Positions 48,136 through 56,555 of a stretch of 64,000 nt of DNA are shown in pieces (position 1 is the stretch's first letter; each line of letters opens with the position of its first letter). The position numbers and the translations under genes were made by a program. A model generated the notes under the pieces. The model had not been told where the DNA came from. It saw only the letters and a list, made by a program, of their open reading frames with translations, and made no database searches. Source of the DNA: CAVTND01 sp963735955 (GTDB lineage Bacteria; Pseudomonadota; Gammaproteobacteria; Burkholderiales; Burkholderiaceae_F); NCBI GenBank assembly GCA_963735955.1, contig CAVTND010000010.1, positions 62,001-126,000 on the forward strand. Direction: 5' to 3'.

Positions 48136-48698
48136 AGCGTAATGCCCCGCCCGCGCAGTGCGCGAGCCAGAGTGTGCGTCGCGCGCGAACAATGCGTCTT
48201 GACGCTGCCCTCCGAGCAGCCCATTGCTGCCGCGGTCTCGGCGACGTCCATATCTTCCCAGTAACGCATTAGGAATGCCTCTCGTTGACGGGCCGGAAGC
48301 CGGCTTATTTCCTCTTCAATGATCGCAATCACCTGGCCGCGCTCGACCTTGTCGGCCGCCGTTTCGGCGCCATCGCTGCCGGCCAGGGCCTCCAGGGTCT
48401 CCAGCGGATCGCTGTCTTCGTCGTCTCCTGAACCCCTGAGCGAGGAAAAGAGCGTAATCCAGGTTGAGCGTACCTTTTGTCGGCGGAAGTGGTCGTGAAT
48501 GACGTTCTGCAGGATCCGCGTGAAGAGCAGCGGCAACTCCGCGGCCGGCCGATCGCCATAGCTGGTCGTCAGCTTGATCATCGCGTCCTGCACGATATCG
48601 AGCGCAGCGTCGGCGTCGCGGACCGCAAACTGAGCCTGCTTGAACGCGCGTCGCTCGACGCTGGCAAGGAATTCCGAGAGTTCTTCGCGGGTCGCCAT
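48132..48698 (-). CDS. RNA polymerase sigma factor, ECF-like
   Basis: The 188-residue sigma-70 family protein has region 2 in ALDIVQDAMIKLTTSY and PLLFTRILQNVIHDHFRRQK, and region 4 in ISRLPARQREAFLMRYWEDM and VAETAAAMGCSEGSVKTHCSRA, the helix-turn-helix that reads the -35 element. A long acidic linker (SGDDEDSDPLETLEALAG) separates them. It heads the leftward operon with DUF3619, DUF3106 and RDD and is divergent from ilvI. Confidence 0.93.
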   Translation of the reverse strand: MATREELSEFLASVERRAFKQAQFAVRDADAALDIVQDAMIKLTTSYGDRPAAELPLLFTRILQNVIHDHFRRQKVRSTWITLFSSLRGSGDDEDSDPLETLEALAGSDGAETAADKVERGQVIAIIEEEISRLPARQREAFLMRYWEDMDVAETAAAMGCSEGSVKTHCSRATHTLARALRGRGITL

Positions 48699-48985
48699 CC
48701 AGGGGCGGGAGCCAGGCCACTCGCTGGCCGACCGCTCCGATCCAGAGGCGCGGCATCCTAACAGAGGGGGTCAGGCGAAGGGCGGCGCAGAAGGGGGTGG
48801 ATGCCAGCGTTTGCACAATGTTGTGCGCTGCAGTATCGTCGCTCGTTCTTGCAACACAAGAAATTCAGCTTAGCGAGTTCAGCCTATCCCGTTGTAACCG
48901 TAAGCGCCCGCCGCACCGCCCGCCACAAGCGGGTATGGAACGGCAACCGATCAATTTCCAGTGGACTTTGAGAGGCTTCAGCATC

Positions 48986-50711
48986 ATGCAACTCACCGGC
49001 GCAGAGATCGTCGTTCGCGCATTGCAGGACGAAGGCGTCAAGCACGTCTTTGGCTACCCCGGTGGGGCCGTCCTGTACATCTACGACGAGATCTTCAAGC
49101 AGGACAAGTTTCAGCACATCCTGGTGCGGCACGAACAGGCAGCGGTGCACGCGGCCGATGCCTATTCACGTTCGAGCACGAAAGTCGGCGTCGCCCTGGT
49201 CACCAGCGGTCCCGGCGTGACCAATGCTGTGACCGGCATCGCGACCGCCTACATGGACTCGGTGCCGATCGTGGTCATCACCGGCCAGGTGCCGACCCAC
49301 GCGATCGGTCTCGACGCGTTCCAGGAGTGCGACACGGTCGGCATCACACGGCCATGCGTCAAGCACAACTTCCTGGTCAAGGACGTGCGTGAGCTCGCGG
49401 CCACGATCAGGAAAGCGTTTTACATCGCCGCGAGCGGCCGGCCAGGGCCAGTGCTGGTCGACATCCCCAAGGACGTGACGATTGCGCGCGCTGAGTACGA
49501 GTATCCGCGTGAGATTTCGATGCGTTCGTACAACCCGGTGGTCAAGGGTCACCAGGGACAGATCAAGAAAGCGGTGCAGTTGCTGCTCGCCGCCGAGCGG
49601 CCAATGGTCTACACCGGGGGCGGCGTGATTCTCGCCAACGCAGCAGAGCGACTGAATCGACTGGTCAATCTGCTGGGGTTTCCCTGTACCAACACCCTGA
49701 TGGGCCTGGGCGGTTTCAAGGCAAGCGATCCCAAGTTCGTCGGCATGCCCGGCATGCACGGCACCTACGAGGCGAACATGGCGATGCAGCACTGCGATGT
49801 GCTGCTCGCGATCGGTGCCCGCTTCGATGATCGGGTGATCGGCAATCCCAAGCACTTCGCGACCAATCCGCGCAAGATCGTCCACGTCGATGTCGATCCG
49901 TCGTCGATTTCCAAGCGGGTCAAGGTCGACATTCCGATCGTCGGCGATGTTTCGCGAAGTGCTGGGCGAGCTGCTGAACCAACTCGAAGCCAACCCGGCG
50001 CGCCCAGATGCTGCACAAGCTCAAGGCCTGGTGGGACCAGATCACCGAGTGGCGCAAGCGCGACTGCCTGAAATACGACCGCAACGGGGGTGCCGACGCG
50101 GCGATCAAGCCGCAGTACGTGGTTGAGAAATTGTGGGAAGTAACGCGCGGCGAGGCGTTCGTGACGTCGGACGTCGGCCAGCACCAGATGTGGGCGGCGC
50201 AGTACTACCGTTTCGAGGCGCCGCGCCGCTGGATCAATTCCGGCGGCCTCGGCACGATGGGCGTCGGGCTGCCGTATGCAATGGGGGTGCAGATGGCCAA
50301 TCCGGGCGCGGACATTGCGGTCATCACCGGAGAGGCGTCAATCCAGATGTGCATCCAGGAGCTGTCGACCTGCAAGCAGTATCGGTTGACGCCGAAGATC
50401 TGCAATCTGAACAACCGCTACCTCGGCATGGTGCGACAGTGGCAGCAGATCGACTACGGCAGCCGGTATTCCGAGTCCTACGTCGATGCGCTGCCGGACT
50501 TCGTCAAGCTCGCCGAAAGCTATGGCCATGTCGGCTTGCAGATCGACAAAACGAGCCGATGTCGAACCCGCCCTGCGCGAAGCATTCGGCAAGCTACAGG
50601 GACCGGCTGGTGTTCCTCGACTTCATTACCGACCAGACCGAAAACGTCTGGCCGATGGTGAAGGCGGGCAAGGGGCTGACCGAAATGTTGCTCGGCTCGG
50701 AGGATCTATGA
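48986..50711 (+). CDS. ilvI: acetolactate synthase, large catalytic subunit
   Basis: This thiamine-diphosphate and FAD enzyme condenses pyruvate with pyruvate or 2-oxobutyrate, the first common step of valine, leucine and isoleucine synthesis. Landmarks are MQLTGAEIVVRALQDEGVKH, FGYPGGAVLYIYD, the catalytic glutamate in LVRHEQAAVHAADAY, SGPGVTNAVTGIATAYMDS, GPVLVDIPKDVT, SDVGQHQMWAAQYY, and the diphosphate-binding GEASIQMCIQEL to CNLNNRYLGMVRQW. Frame changes near 49950, 50000, 50560 and 50600 break the C-terminal half; the end FLDFITDQTENVWPMVKAGK is normal. ATG 48986 is chosen on family similarity. It starts a long rightward biosynthetic group. Confidence 0.95.
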
Positions 50712-50733
50712 GGAGCCTGGACGGAGCTTCGCT

Positions 50734-51225
50734 ATGAGGCACATCATCTCGGTCCTGCTGGAAAACGAGCCCGGGGCGCTGTCGCGGGTCGTGGGATTGT
50801 TTTCGGCGCGTGGCTACAACATCGAAACGCTGACGGTGGCGCCGACCGAGGACAAGTCACTGTCGCGCATGACGATCGTGAGGTCGGGTCGGACGACGTG
50901 ATCGAGCAGATCACCAAGCATCTGAATCGGCTGATCGAGGTCGTCAAGGTGGTCGATCTGAGCGAGGGCGATTACATCGAGCGCGAACTGATGCTGATCA
51001 AGCTGCGTGCGGTCGGCAAGGAGCGCGAGGAGATCAAGCGCATGGCGGACATCTTTCGCGGCCGCATCATCGATGTGACGGAACGCAGCTACACGATCGA
51101 GCTGACAGGCGATGTCGACCAAGCTCGATGCATTCATCCAGGCCGTCGATCGCGCCTCGATCCTGGAGACGGTGCGAACCGGCGGTTCGGGCGTCGGCCG
51201 AGGCGAGCGAATTCTGAGGGTGTGA
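50734..51225 (+). CDS. ilvH: acetolactate synthase, small regulatory subunit
   Basis: This is the ACT-domain subunit that confers valine feedback inhibition on the large subunit. The N-terminus RHIISVLLENEPGALSRVVG and GLFSARGYNIETLTVAPTED is diagnostic. Frame changes near 50880 and 51120 interrupt it; the remaining text, NRLIEVVKVVDLSEGDYIER to ILETVRTGGSGVGRGERILR, is as expected. Corrected length is about 163 residues. It starts 22 bp after the large subunit. Confidence 0.95.
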
Positions 51226-51307
51226 AGCGGGCAGGGCGAAGCGCACATCCGCTTCGCACCTGAACGTGCGGCGACTTTTTCAAACTCAATCTTTCACAGG
51301 TTCAAAT

Positions 51308-52324
51308 ATGAAGATCTATTACGACAAGGATGCCGACCTCTCACTGGTCAAGGGCAAGCAGGTCACGATCGTCGGCTACGGCTCGCAGGGCCACGCGCAC
51401 GCGCAGAACCTGACTGATTCTGGCGTCAAGGTGACAATCGGGCTGCGCAAGGGGGGCGTCTCGTGGACCAAGGCGGCCAATGCCGGGCTGACGGTCAAGG
51501 AGGTCGCCGAGGCTGTCAAGGATGCCGACATCGTGATGGTTCTGCTGCCGGACGAGAACCACGCGCAGGTCTATACCGAGTCGATCGCCGCCAACATGAA
51601 GCAGGGTGCGGCACTGGCGTTCGCGCACGGATTCAACATCCATTACGGCCAGATCCAGCCGCGCGCGGATCTCGACGTGATCATGGTGGCACCGAAGGCC
51701 CCGGGCCATACCGTCCGCTCGACCTACAAGCAGGGCGGTGGCGTGCCTTGTCTGATCGCGATTCACCGCGATGCCTCCGGCATGGCGCGCGATCTGGCGC
51801 TTTCCTATGCGTGCGCAATCGGCGGCGGAAAGGCCGGCATCATCGAAACCAATTTCCGCGAAGAGACTGAAACCGACCTGTTCGGCGAACAGACGGTGCT
51901 GTGTGGCGGCACCGTTGAACTGATCAAGGCCAGTTTCGAAACCCTGGTCGAGGCTGGCTATGCGCCGGAAATGGCGTACTTCGAATGCCTGCACGAACTG
52001 AAGCTGATCGTCGACCTGATCTACGAGGGCGGCATCGGGAACATGAATTACTCGATTTCGAACAATGCGGAGTACGGCGAATATGTGACCGGCCCCGAGG
52101 TCGTCAACGCCAGCTCGCGCCTGGCGATGAAGAAGGCGCTCGAACGCATCCAGACCGGCGAATACGCCAAGAGCTTCATCATCGAGAATCGCGCCGGTGC
52201 GCCGACCCTGACCGCACGCCGCCGCTTGATGGCTGAGCATCCGATCGAGCAGGTCGGCGAAAAGCTCCGGGCCATGATGCCCTGGATCAAGGCGAATCGC
52301 CTGGTCGACCAGACCAAGAACTGA
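51308..52324 (+). CDS. ilvC: ketol-acid reductoisomerase
   Basis: The NADPH- and Mg-dependent enzyme isomerises and reduces acetolactate in the branched-chain pathway. The 338-residue, intact product is of the short class I type. It has the dinucleotide loop VGYGSQGHAHAQNL, VMVLLPDENHAQVY, MVAPKAPGHTVRSTY, and the metal-binding EETETDLFGEQTVLCGG and ECLHELKLIVDLIYEGGI. ATG 51308 gives the normal MKIYYDKDADLSLVKGK start. Confidence 0.98.
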   Translation: MKIYYDKDADLSLVKGKQVTIVGYGSQGHAHAQNLTDSGVKVTIGLRKGGVSWTKAANAGLTVKEVAEAVKDADIVMVLLPDENHAQVYTESIAANMKQGAALAFAHGFNIHYGQIQPRADLDVIMVAPKAPGHTVRSTYKQGGGVPCLIAIHRDASGMARDLALSYACAIGGGKAGIIETNFREETETDLFGEQTVLCGGTVELIKASFETLVEAGYAPEMAYFECLHELKLIVDLIYEGGIGNMNYSISNNAEYGEYVTGPEVVNASSRLAMKKALERIQTGEYAKSFIIENRAGAPTLTARRRLMAEHPIEQVGEKLRAMMPWIKANRLVDQTKN

Positions 52325-52368
52325 TGGGCTGAAGGACTGGAAGGATTCAGGGTCGGGAAAGGGAATTC

Positions 52369-53083
52369 ATGCTCAAGCAAGCTGTTGCAGCGATCGGCAT
52401 GGTCATCGCGGCCGCCGCCCTTGCCCAGGCTCCTGCCGCACCGGGTCAGACCGGAACGGTGCTGGTCATGACCGGACTGGCCGAACTCGAACTGCCCAAT
52501 GACGAGGCGCTTGCTCAGTTCTACTTCGAGACCCAGGATCCGGATCTGGTGCGCGCGCAGGGAATCGTCAATCAGCGTGTCAGTGATGGCATTGCGGCAC
52601 TGAAGAAGGCCGATCCCAAGGCCGAGATCCAGTCGGCGGGCTACAGCAGCACTGCCGTGTATTCGGCCGGCAGTGCGCGCACTCTGGTGGGATGGCGTGT
52701 GCGGCAGTCAGTGAGCTTGCGCACCACCAACATTGCTGAACTGCCTCGCACCGTGGCTGCGGCGCAATCCACTGCTGGCCGTTGGCCAGATCGACTTCCG
52801 TCTGTCGAGATCGACGCGTGAACGCGTGCAGTCGCAGCTCATCAAGCAGGCGATCGCCAACGTGAACGCACGAATTGCGGCGGCCGCGGAAGCTCTCGGC
52901 GTGGCGGCCAATCGAGTGAGGCTGGAAGAACTGAACTTTGGAGGTCAAGAAGGCGGACCGATCCCGATCGGCGTCTCACGCATGTCGGCGATGGCCTCGG
53001 ATGCGGTACCTCAGGCGTCATTTGAGCCCGGACGTTCGATGGAACGGCAAACGGTCACCGCCAAGGCTCGCCTGATGCCATAG
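52369..53083 (+). CDS. SIMPL-domain (DUF541) periplasmic protein
   Basis: A signal peptide (MLKQAVAAIGMVIAAAALAQ) precedes a SIMPL/DUF541 domain: GTVLVMTGLAELELPNDEAL, a conserved pattern near the start; ALKKADPKAEIQSAGYSSTA; VGWRVRQSVSLRTTNI; and, after a frame change near 52770, RERVQSQLIKQAIANVNARI and LGVAANRVRLEELNFG. Corrected length is about 237 residues. The family forms envelope proteins of uncertain role. It sits between ilvC and psd, 44 bp after ilvC, where many relatives have no gene. Confidence 0.85.
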
Positions 53084-53147
53084 ACGATGCGCCATTCAAG
53101 CGGGCGGGTTCCGATACCATAGCGTCTCCCTCGCTCTGGATCTTCGA

Positions 53148-53786
53148 TTGAACTATCCGCATCCGATTCTCGCGCGCGAAGGCTGGCCGTTCATCATTGC
53201 TGCACTGGTTGGCGCGCTGGCCGTGTGGCTGCTGGTGGGCTTCGCCTGGTCGATCCCTCTGTGGCTGGTTGCGGTCTTTGTGATCCAGTTTTTCCGCGAT
53301 CCGCCGCGCGAGGTGCCGACCCTGGCCAATGCCGTACTTTCGCCCGCCGATGGCCGAATCGTCAGGGTTGCAAAGGCGGCGGATCCGGACACGGGTGGCG
53401 AGACCCTGCTGGTCAGCGTCTTCATGAATGTCTTCAATGTGCACAGCAACCGTTCCCCCGTCGATGCGGTTGTTGCGGCCGTGAAGTACTCGCCGGGTTC
53501 ATTCGTCAACGCGGATCTCGACAAGGCCTCCACCGAGAATGAGCGCAACGCACTGGTGCTCAGACTCGACAACGGTGTGCAGGTGACCTGCGTACAGGTA
53601 GCTGGTCTGATTGCGCGCCGGATTCTCTGTTATGTGAAAGCGGGAGACCGGCTCGCGCGCGGGCAACGCTACGGTTTCATACGCTTTGGTTCGCGGGTCG
53701 ATGTCTACCTGCCGCTGACGGCCCGCCCGAAAGTCACCGTCGGTGACATCGTGTACGCGACCAGCACGATTTTGGCCGAACTCTGA
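53148..53786 (+). CDS. psd: phosphatidylserine decarboxylase proenzyme (short type)
   Basis: This membrane-associated enzyme converts phosphatidylserine to phosphatidylethanolamine. The 212-residue product starts at TTG 53148 (NYPHPILAREGWPFI), as in relatives. It has a membrane segment FIIAALVGALAVWLLVGFAW, VLSPADGRIVRV, VFMNVFNVHSNRSPVD with the substrate-binding histidine region, and the autocleavage site in IRFGSRVDVYLP, where the Ser of Gly-Ser becomes the pyruvoyl group. Its stop overlaps the start of pssA (TGATG), linking the two consecutive steps. Confidence 0.96.
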   Translation: MNYPHPILAREGWPFIIAALVGALAVWLLVGFAWSIPLWLVAVFVIQFFRDPPREVPTLANAVLSPADGRIVRVAKAADPDTGGETLLVSVFMNVFNVHSNRSPVDAVVAAVKYSPGSFVNADLDKASTENERNALVLRLDNGVQVTCVQVAGLIARRILCYVKAGDRLARGQRYGFIRFGSRVDVYLPLTARPKVTVGDIVYATSTILAEL

Positions 53787-54616
53787 TGCGGTTCCGCCGC
53801 CGACCGTCACGCCCGATCGGACTTGTGGGAGTCCCCGCCGCCGACGAGAAGCTGATCGTCGCCCGCCGGCGCGGCATTTACCTGCTGCCCAACCTGTTCA
53901 CTATGGCGGCTTTGTTTGCCGGCTTCTTTGCGATTGTGCAGGCCATGAGCCAGCGATTCGAACTGGCCGCGATCGCGATTTTCGCGGCGATGGTCCTCGA
54001 TGGCATGGACGGCCGCGTTGCCCGCCTGACGAACACGCAGAGTGCGTTTGGCGAGCAGTTCGACTCCCTGTCGGACATGACGTCCTTTGGTGTTGCGCCA
54101 GCGCTGGTCATGTACGAGTGGATCCTGCATGAACTCGGTCGCTGGGGTTGGGCCGGGGCGTTCGTCTATTGCGCCGGTGCGGCCCTTCGGCTGGCGCGCT
54201 TCAATGCCAATCTTGGGGTCGTCGACAAGCGTTTCTTCCAGGGCCTGCCGAGCCCGGCCGCTGCCGCTCTCGTGGCAGGTTTCGTGTGGCTCGCGATCGA
54301 TAACAAATTTCCGATCCGCGAATCGTGGATGCCCTGGGTTGCATTTGGAGTCACTGTGTATGCAGGGCTGACGATGGTATCCAGTGCGCCGTTCTACAGC
54401 GGCAAAAGTTTCCAACTGGCGCGCAGCGTTCCATTTTGGGTCATGATCGTTTTGATCGTGATGATCTTCCTGGTGTCATCTGATCCTCCGATCGCACTGT
54501 TCACCTTGTTCTGCTGCTATGCCCTGTCCGGCTACGTGTACTGGATCTGGCGCTGGGGCCGCGGCGAGACGAATCCGGCCAGGCCGGTTGCGGCCGATGT
54601 CGACCGCTCGGGCTGA
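53786..54616 (+). CDS. pssA: CDP-diacylglycerol-serine O-phosphatidyltransferase
   Basis: This integral membrane enzyme makes phosphatidylserine from CDP-diacylglycerol and serine, feeding Psd. The 276-residue product has the CDP-alcohol phosphotransferase motif DGMDGRVARLTN, then GEQFDSLSD, matching D-G-x2-(A)R-x8-G-x3-D-x3-D, flanked by helices such as LFTMAALFAGFFAIVQAM and FWVMIVLIVMIFLVSS. It is the member-of-family form with about eight helices, not the soluble E. coli type. Confidence 0.96.
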   Translation: MRFRRRPSRPIGLVGVPAADEKLIVARRRGIYLLPNLFTMAALFAGFFAIVQAMSQRFELAAIAIFAAMVLDGMDGRVARLTNTQSAFGEQFDSLSDMTSFGVAPALVMYEWILHELGRWGWAGAFVYCAGAALRLARFNANLGVVDKRFFQGLPSPAAAALVAGFVWLAIDNKFPIRESWMPWVAFGVTVYAGLTMVSSAPFYSGKSFQLARSVPFWVMIVLIVMIFLVSSDPPIALFTLFCCYALSGYVYWIWRWGRGETNPARPVAADVDRSG

Positions 54617-54653
54617 GGTCCGCTTGAGTTCCACCATGGCTCGGCAGTGCCGG

Positions 54654-54682
54654 TTGTCGCATCAGAGGTTTGCGCCTATAGT
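54654..54682 (+). promoter_or_regulatory. sigma-70-type promoter of the leader peptide / leuA unit
   Basis: TTGTCG at 54654-54659 and TATAGT at 54677-54682 are 17 bp apart, the ideal spacing. The predicted start of transcription, 6-8 bases after the -10 element, is at or next to the ATG (54690) of the Leu-rich leader peptide. Confidence 0.75.
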
Positions 54683-54689
54683 TCGGGGC

Positions 54690-54776
54690 ATGTTGCGTAC
54701 CGTGTTCGTCACACTCCGCCATTCGGCAGCTGTTCTCGACCTGCTGCTTCTACTGCTGCGCCCCGCGCGCAGCTGA
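54690..54776 (+). CDS. Leu-rich leader peptide upstream of leuA
   Basis: A 28-residue open frame reads MLRTVFVTLRHSAAVLDLLL, then three more Leu and RPARS. Nine of 28 residues are leucine, with six in a row near the end (codons ctg ctg ctt cta ctg ctg). It ends 78 bases before leuA, the gene for the first committed step of leucine synthesis. The layout is that of an attenuation leader peptide, where ribosome stalling at Leu codons senses charged tRNA-Leu. The promoter places the transcript start almost exactly at the ATG, so translation may be leaderless. A GGGG just before the ATG is too close to the predicted start of transcription to act as a ribosome binding site. Confidence 0.78.
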   Translation: MLRTVFVTLRHSAAVLDLLLLLLRPARS

Positions 54777-54805
54777 CCCCCACCCCACAATTTGTGCAGT
54801 AAACG

Positions 54806-54834
54806 CGCCTGAGCCCGGAGCCAGGCGACCCGGG
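54806..54834 (+). promoter_or_regulatory. overlapping alternative hairpins between leader peptide and leuA
   Basis: CGCCTG (54806-54811) can pair with CAGGCG (54822-54827), or CCCGG (54814-54818) with CCGGG (54830-54834). The two stems overlap and exclude each other. No U-run follows, so this would fit translational control or Rho-dependent attenuation better than an intrinsic terminator. The leuA ribosome binding site (TTGGAG) begins about 10 bases later. Confidence 0.45.
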
Positions 54835-54854
54835 ACATATGCATTGGAGTTGCC

Positions 54855-56405
54855 ATGACTGACCGCCTGATCATCTTCGACACGACCTTGCGCGACGGCG
54901 AACAAAGCCCCGGCGCTTCCATGACGCGCGAGGAGAAGCTGCGCATCGCGGTGCAATTGGAGCGCCTGCGGGTCGATGTGATCGAGGCCGGCTTTGCGGC
55001 TTCAAGCAACGGCGATTTTGAGGCCGTCAAGGCGATCGCCCATACGATCAAGGACTCGACGGTCTGTTCGCTGGCACGCGCCAACGACCGGGACATCAGC
55101 CGCGCGGCCGAAGCACTCAAGGGTGCGAAGTCCCAGCGGATCCACACCTTCATTGCGACCTCGGCCCTGCACATGGAAAAGAAATTGCGCATGTCGCCAG
55201 AGCAGGTGTTTGAACAGGCCAAGCTTGCGGTGCGCTTTGCGCGGAAATTCACCGACGACGTCGAGTTTTCACCCGAGGATGGCTATCGCTCCGATCCCGA
55301 TTTTCTGTGCCGGGTGCTGGAGACGGCGATCGCAGAAGGCGCGACCACGATCAATATCCCGGACACGGTCGGCTACGCGGTGCCCGAGCTCTACGGCGAG
55401 TTTCTGAAGATGCTACGCAGTCGCGTACCCAATTCGGATCGCGCGGTCTGGAGCGTTCACTGCCACAACGACCTCGGAATGGCAGTGGCGAACTCGCTGG
55501 CCGGCGTGAAGATCGGTGGCGCACGGCAGATCGAATGCACGATCAACGGCCTCGGAGAGCGCGCCGGCAACACCTCGCTCGAGGAAGTGGTGATGGCGGT
55601 GCGCACCCGACGCGACTACTTCGATCTGCAGGTCGGGGTGGATACGACGCAGATCATGCCGGCGTCCAAGCTTGTGTCAGGCATCACCGGCTTCGTCGTT
55701 CAGCCCAACAAGGCGATCGTCGGTGCCAATGCTTTCGCGCATGCCTCGGGCATTCACCAGGATGGCGTGCTGAAGGCGCGGGAAACGTACGAGATCATGC
55801 GTGCAGAAGATGTCGGCTGGAGTACCAACAAGATCGTGCTGGGCAAGCTCTCCGGACGCAATGCGTTCAAGCAGCGAGTGCACGATCTGGCGATCCCGGT
55901 TGAAAGCGAGACTGAACTAAATGCTGCCTTCGCCAAGTTCAAGGAGCTGGCCGACCGCAAGTCCGACATCTTCGACGAGGATATCCAGTCCTTGTTTTCG
56001 GACGAGTCGGTAACGCCGCACGATGAACATTTCAAGCTGATCTCGATGGCGCAGCGATCCGAGACCGGTGAGCGGCCGCATGCTCGGATCGTGATGTCGA
56101 TCGGACCGCAGGAAGTCAGCGTCGAATCGGATGGCAACGGCCCGGTCGACGCGTCGCTGAAGGCGATCGAGAGCCAGGTTAAGAGCGGATCCGAGCTCCT
56201 TCTGTACTCGGTCAACGCGATCACGACCGGCACCGAATCTCAGGGTGAGGTCACGGTGCGCCTGGCGCGTGCGGGCCGGATCGTCAATGGCATCGGCGCT
56301 GATCCCGACATCGTGGCGGCATCCGCCAAGGCCTATCTGAATGCCTTGAACAAGCTCTACACGACCTCGGAGCGGCTAAATCCTCAGACCTCGCTCGCGC
56401 CATGA
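54855..56405 (+). CDS. leuA: 2-isopropylmalate synthase
   Basis: This enzyme condenses 2-oxoisovalerate with acetyl-CoA, the committed step of leucine synthesis, and is inhibited by leucine. The 516-residue intact product has the DRE-TIM signature LIIFDTTLRDGEQSPGASM, the metal-binding VHCHNDLGMAVANSLAG and GLGERAGNTSLEEVVMAV, FAHASGIHQDGVLK, and the C-terminal regulatory LeuA dimer domain (DEHFKLISMAQRSETGE onward). ATG 54855 has a TTGGAG site. It is the longer, feedback-regulated form. Confidence 0.98.
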   Translation: MTDRLIIFDTTLRDGEQSPGASMTREEKLRIAVQLERLRVDVIEAGFAASSNGDFEAVKAIAHTIKDSTVCSLARANDRDISRAAEALKGAKSQRIHTFIATSALHMEKKLRMSPEQVFEQAKLAVRFARKFTDDVEFSPEDGYRSDPDFLCRVLETAIAEGATTINIPDTVGYAVPELYGEFLKMLRSRVPNSDRAVWSVHCHNDLGMAVANSLAGVKIGGARQIECTINGLGERAGNTSLEEVVMAVRTRRDYFDLQVGVDTTQIMPASKLVSGITGFVVQPNKAIVGANAFAHASGIHQDGVLKARETYEIMRAEDVGWSTNKIVLGKLSGRNAFKQRVHDLAIPVESETELNAAFAKFKELADRKSDIFDEDIQSLFSDESVTPHDEHFKLISMAQRSETGERPHARIVMSIGPQEVSVESDGNGPVDASLKAIESQVKSGSELLLYSVNAITTGTESQGEVTVRLARAGRIVNGIGADPDIVAASAKAYLNALNKLYTTSERLNPQTSLAP

Positions 56406-56527
56406 GCGCCGGGTGGTTCCGAAGGTGCGTTATCCCGCGGCAGCACTGGGTGGCGCGGCTTCAGGTCCGCCCCACGGACATGGACGACGTGAAGGAAGGT
56501 CTTGCCTCACGACTGGCGACGTACTGA
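56402..56527 (+). CDS. possible small protein, 41 residues, overlapping the leuA stop
   Basis: An ATG inside the leuA stop (ATGA at 56402-56405) opens a frame that reads MSAGWFRRCVIPRQHWVARL, then QVRPTDMDDVKEGLASRLAT and a final Y. It could be translated by coupling to leuA. I recognise no family and there is no independent ribosome binding site, so it may be a chance frame. Confidence 0.25.
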   Translation: MSAGWFRRCVIPRQHWVARLQVRPTDMDDVKEGLASRLATY

Positions 56528-56555
56528 GCCAAGACCTAGCGCCAAGAGGAGCCCA

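Noticed and set aside
48797..48985. In-frame extension of ilvI upstream, or a leader peptide for ilvI
   Set aside because: The frame is open, but its residues (e.g. CNRKRPPHRPPQAG) match no acetolactate synthase start and contain no run of Ile, Val or Leu codons; ATG 48986 gives the family N-terminus.
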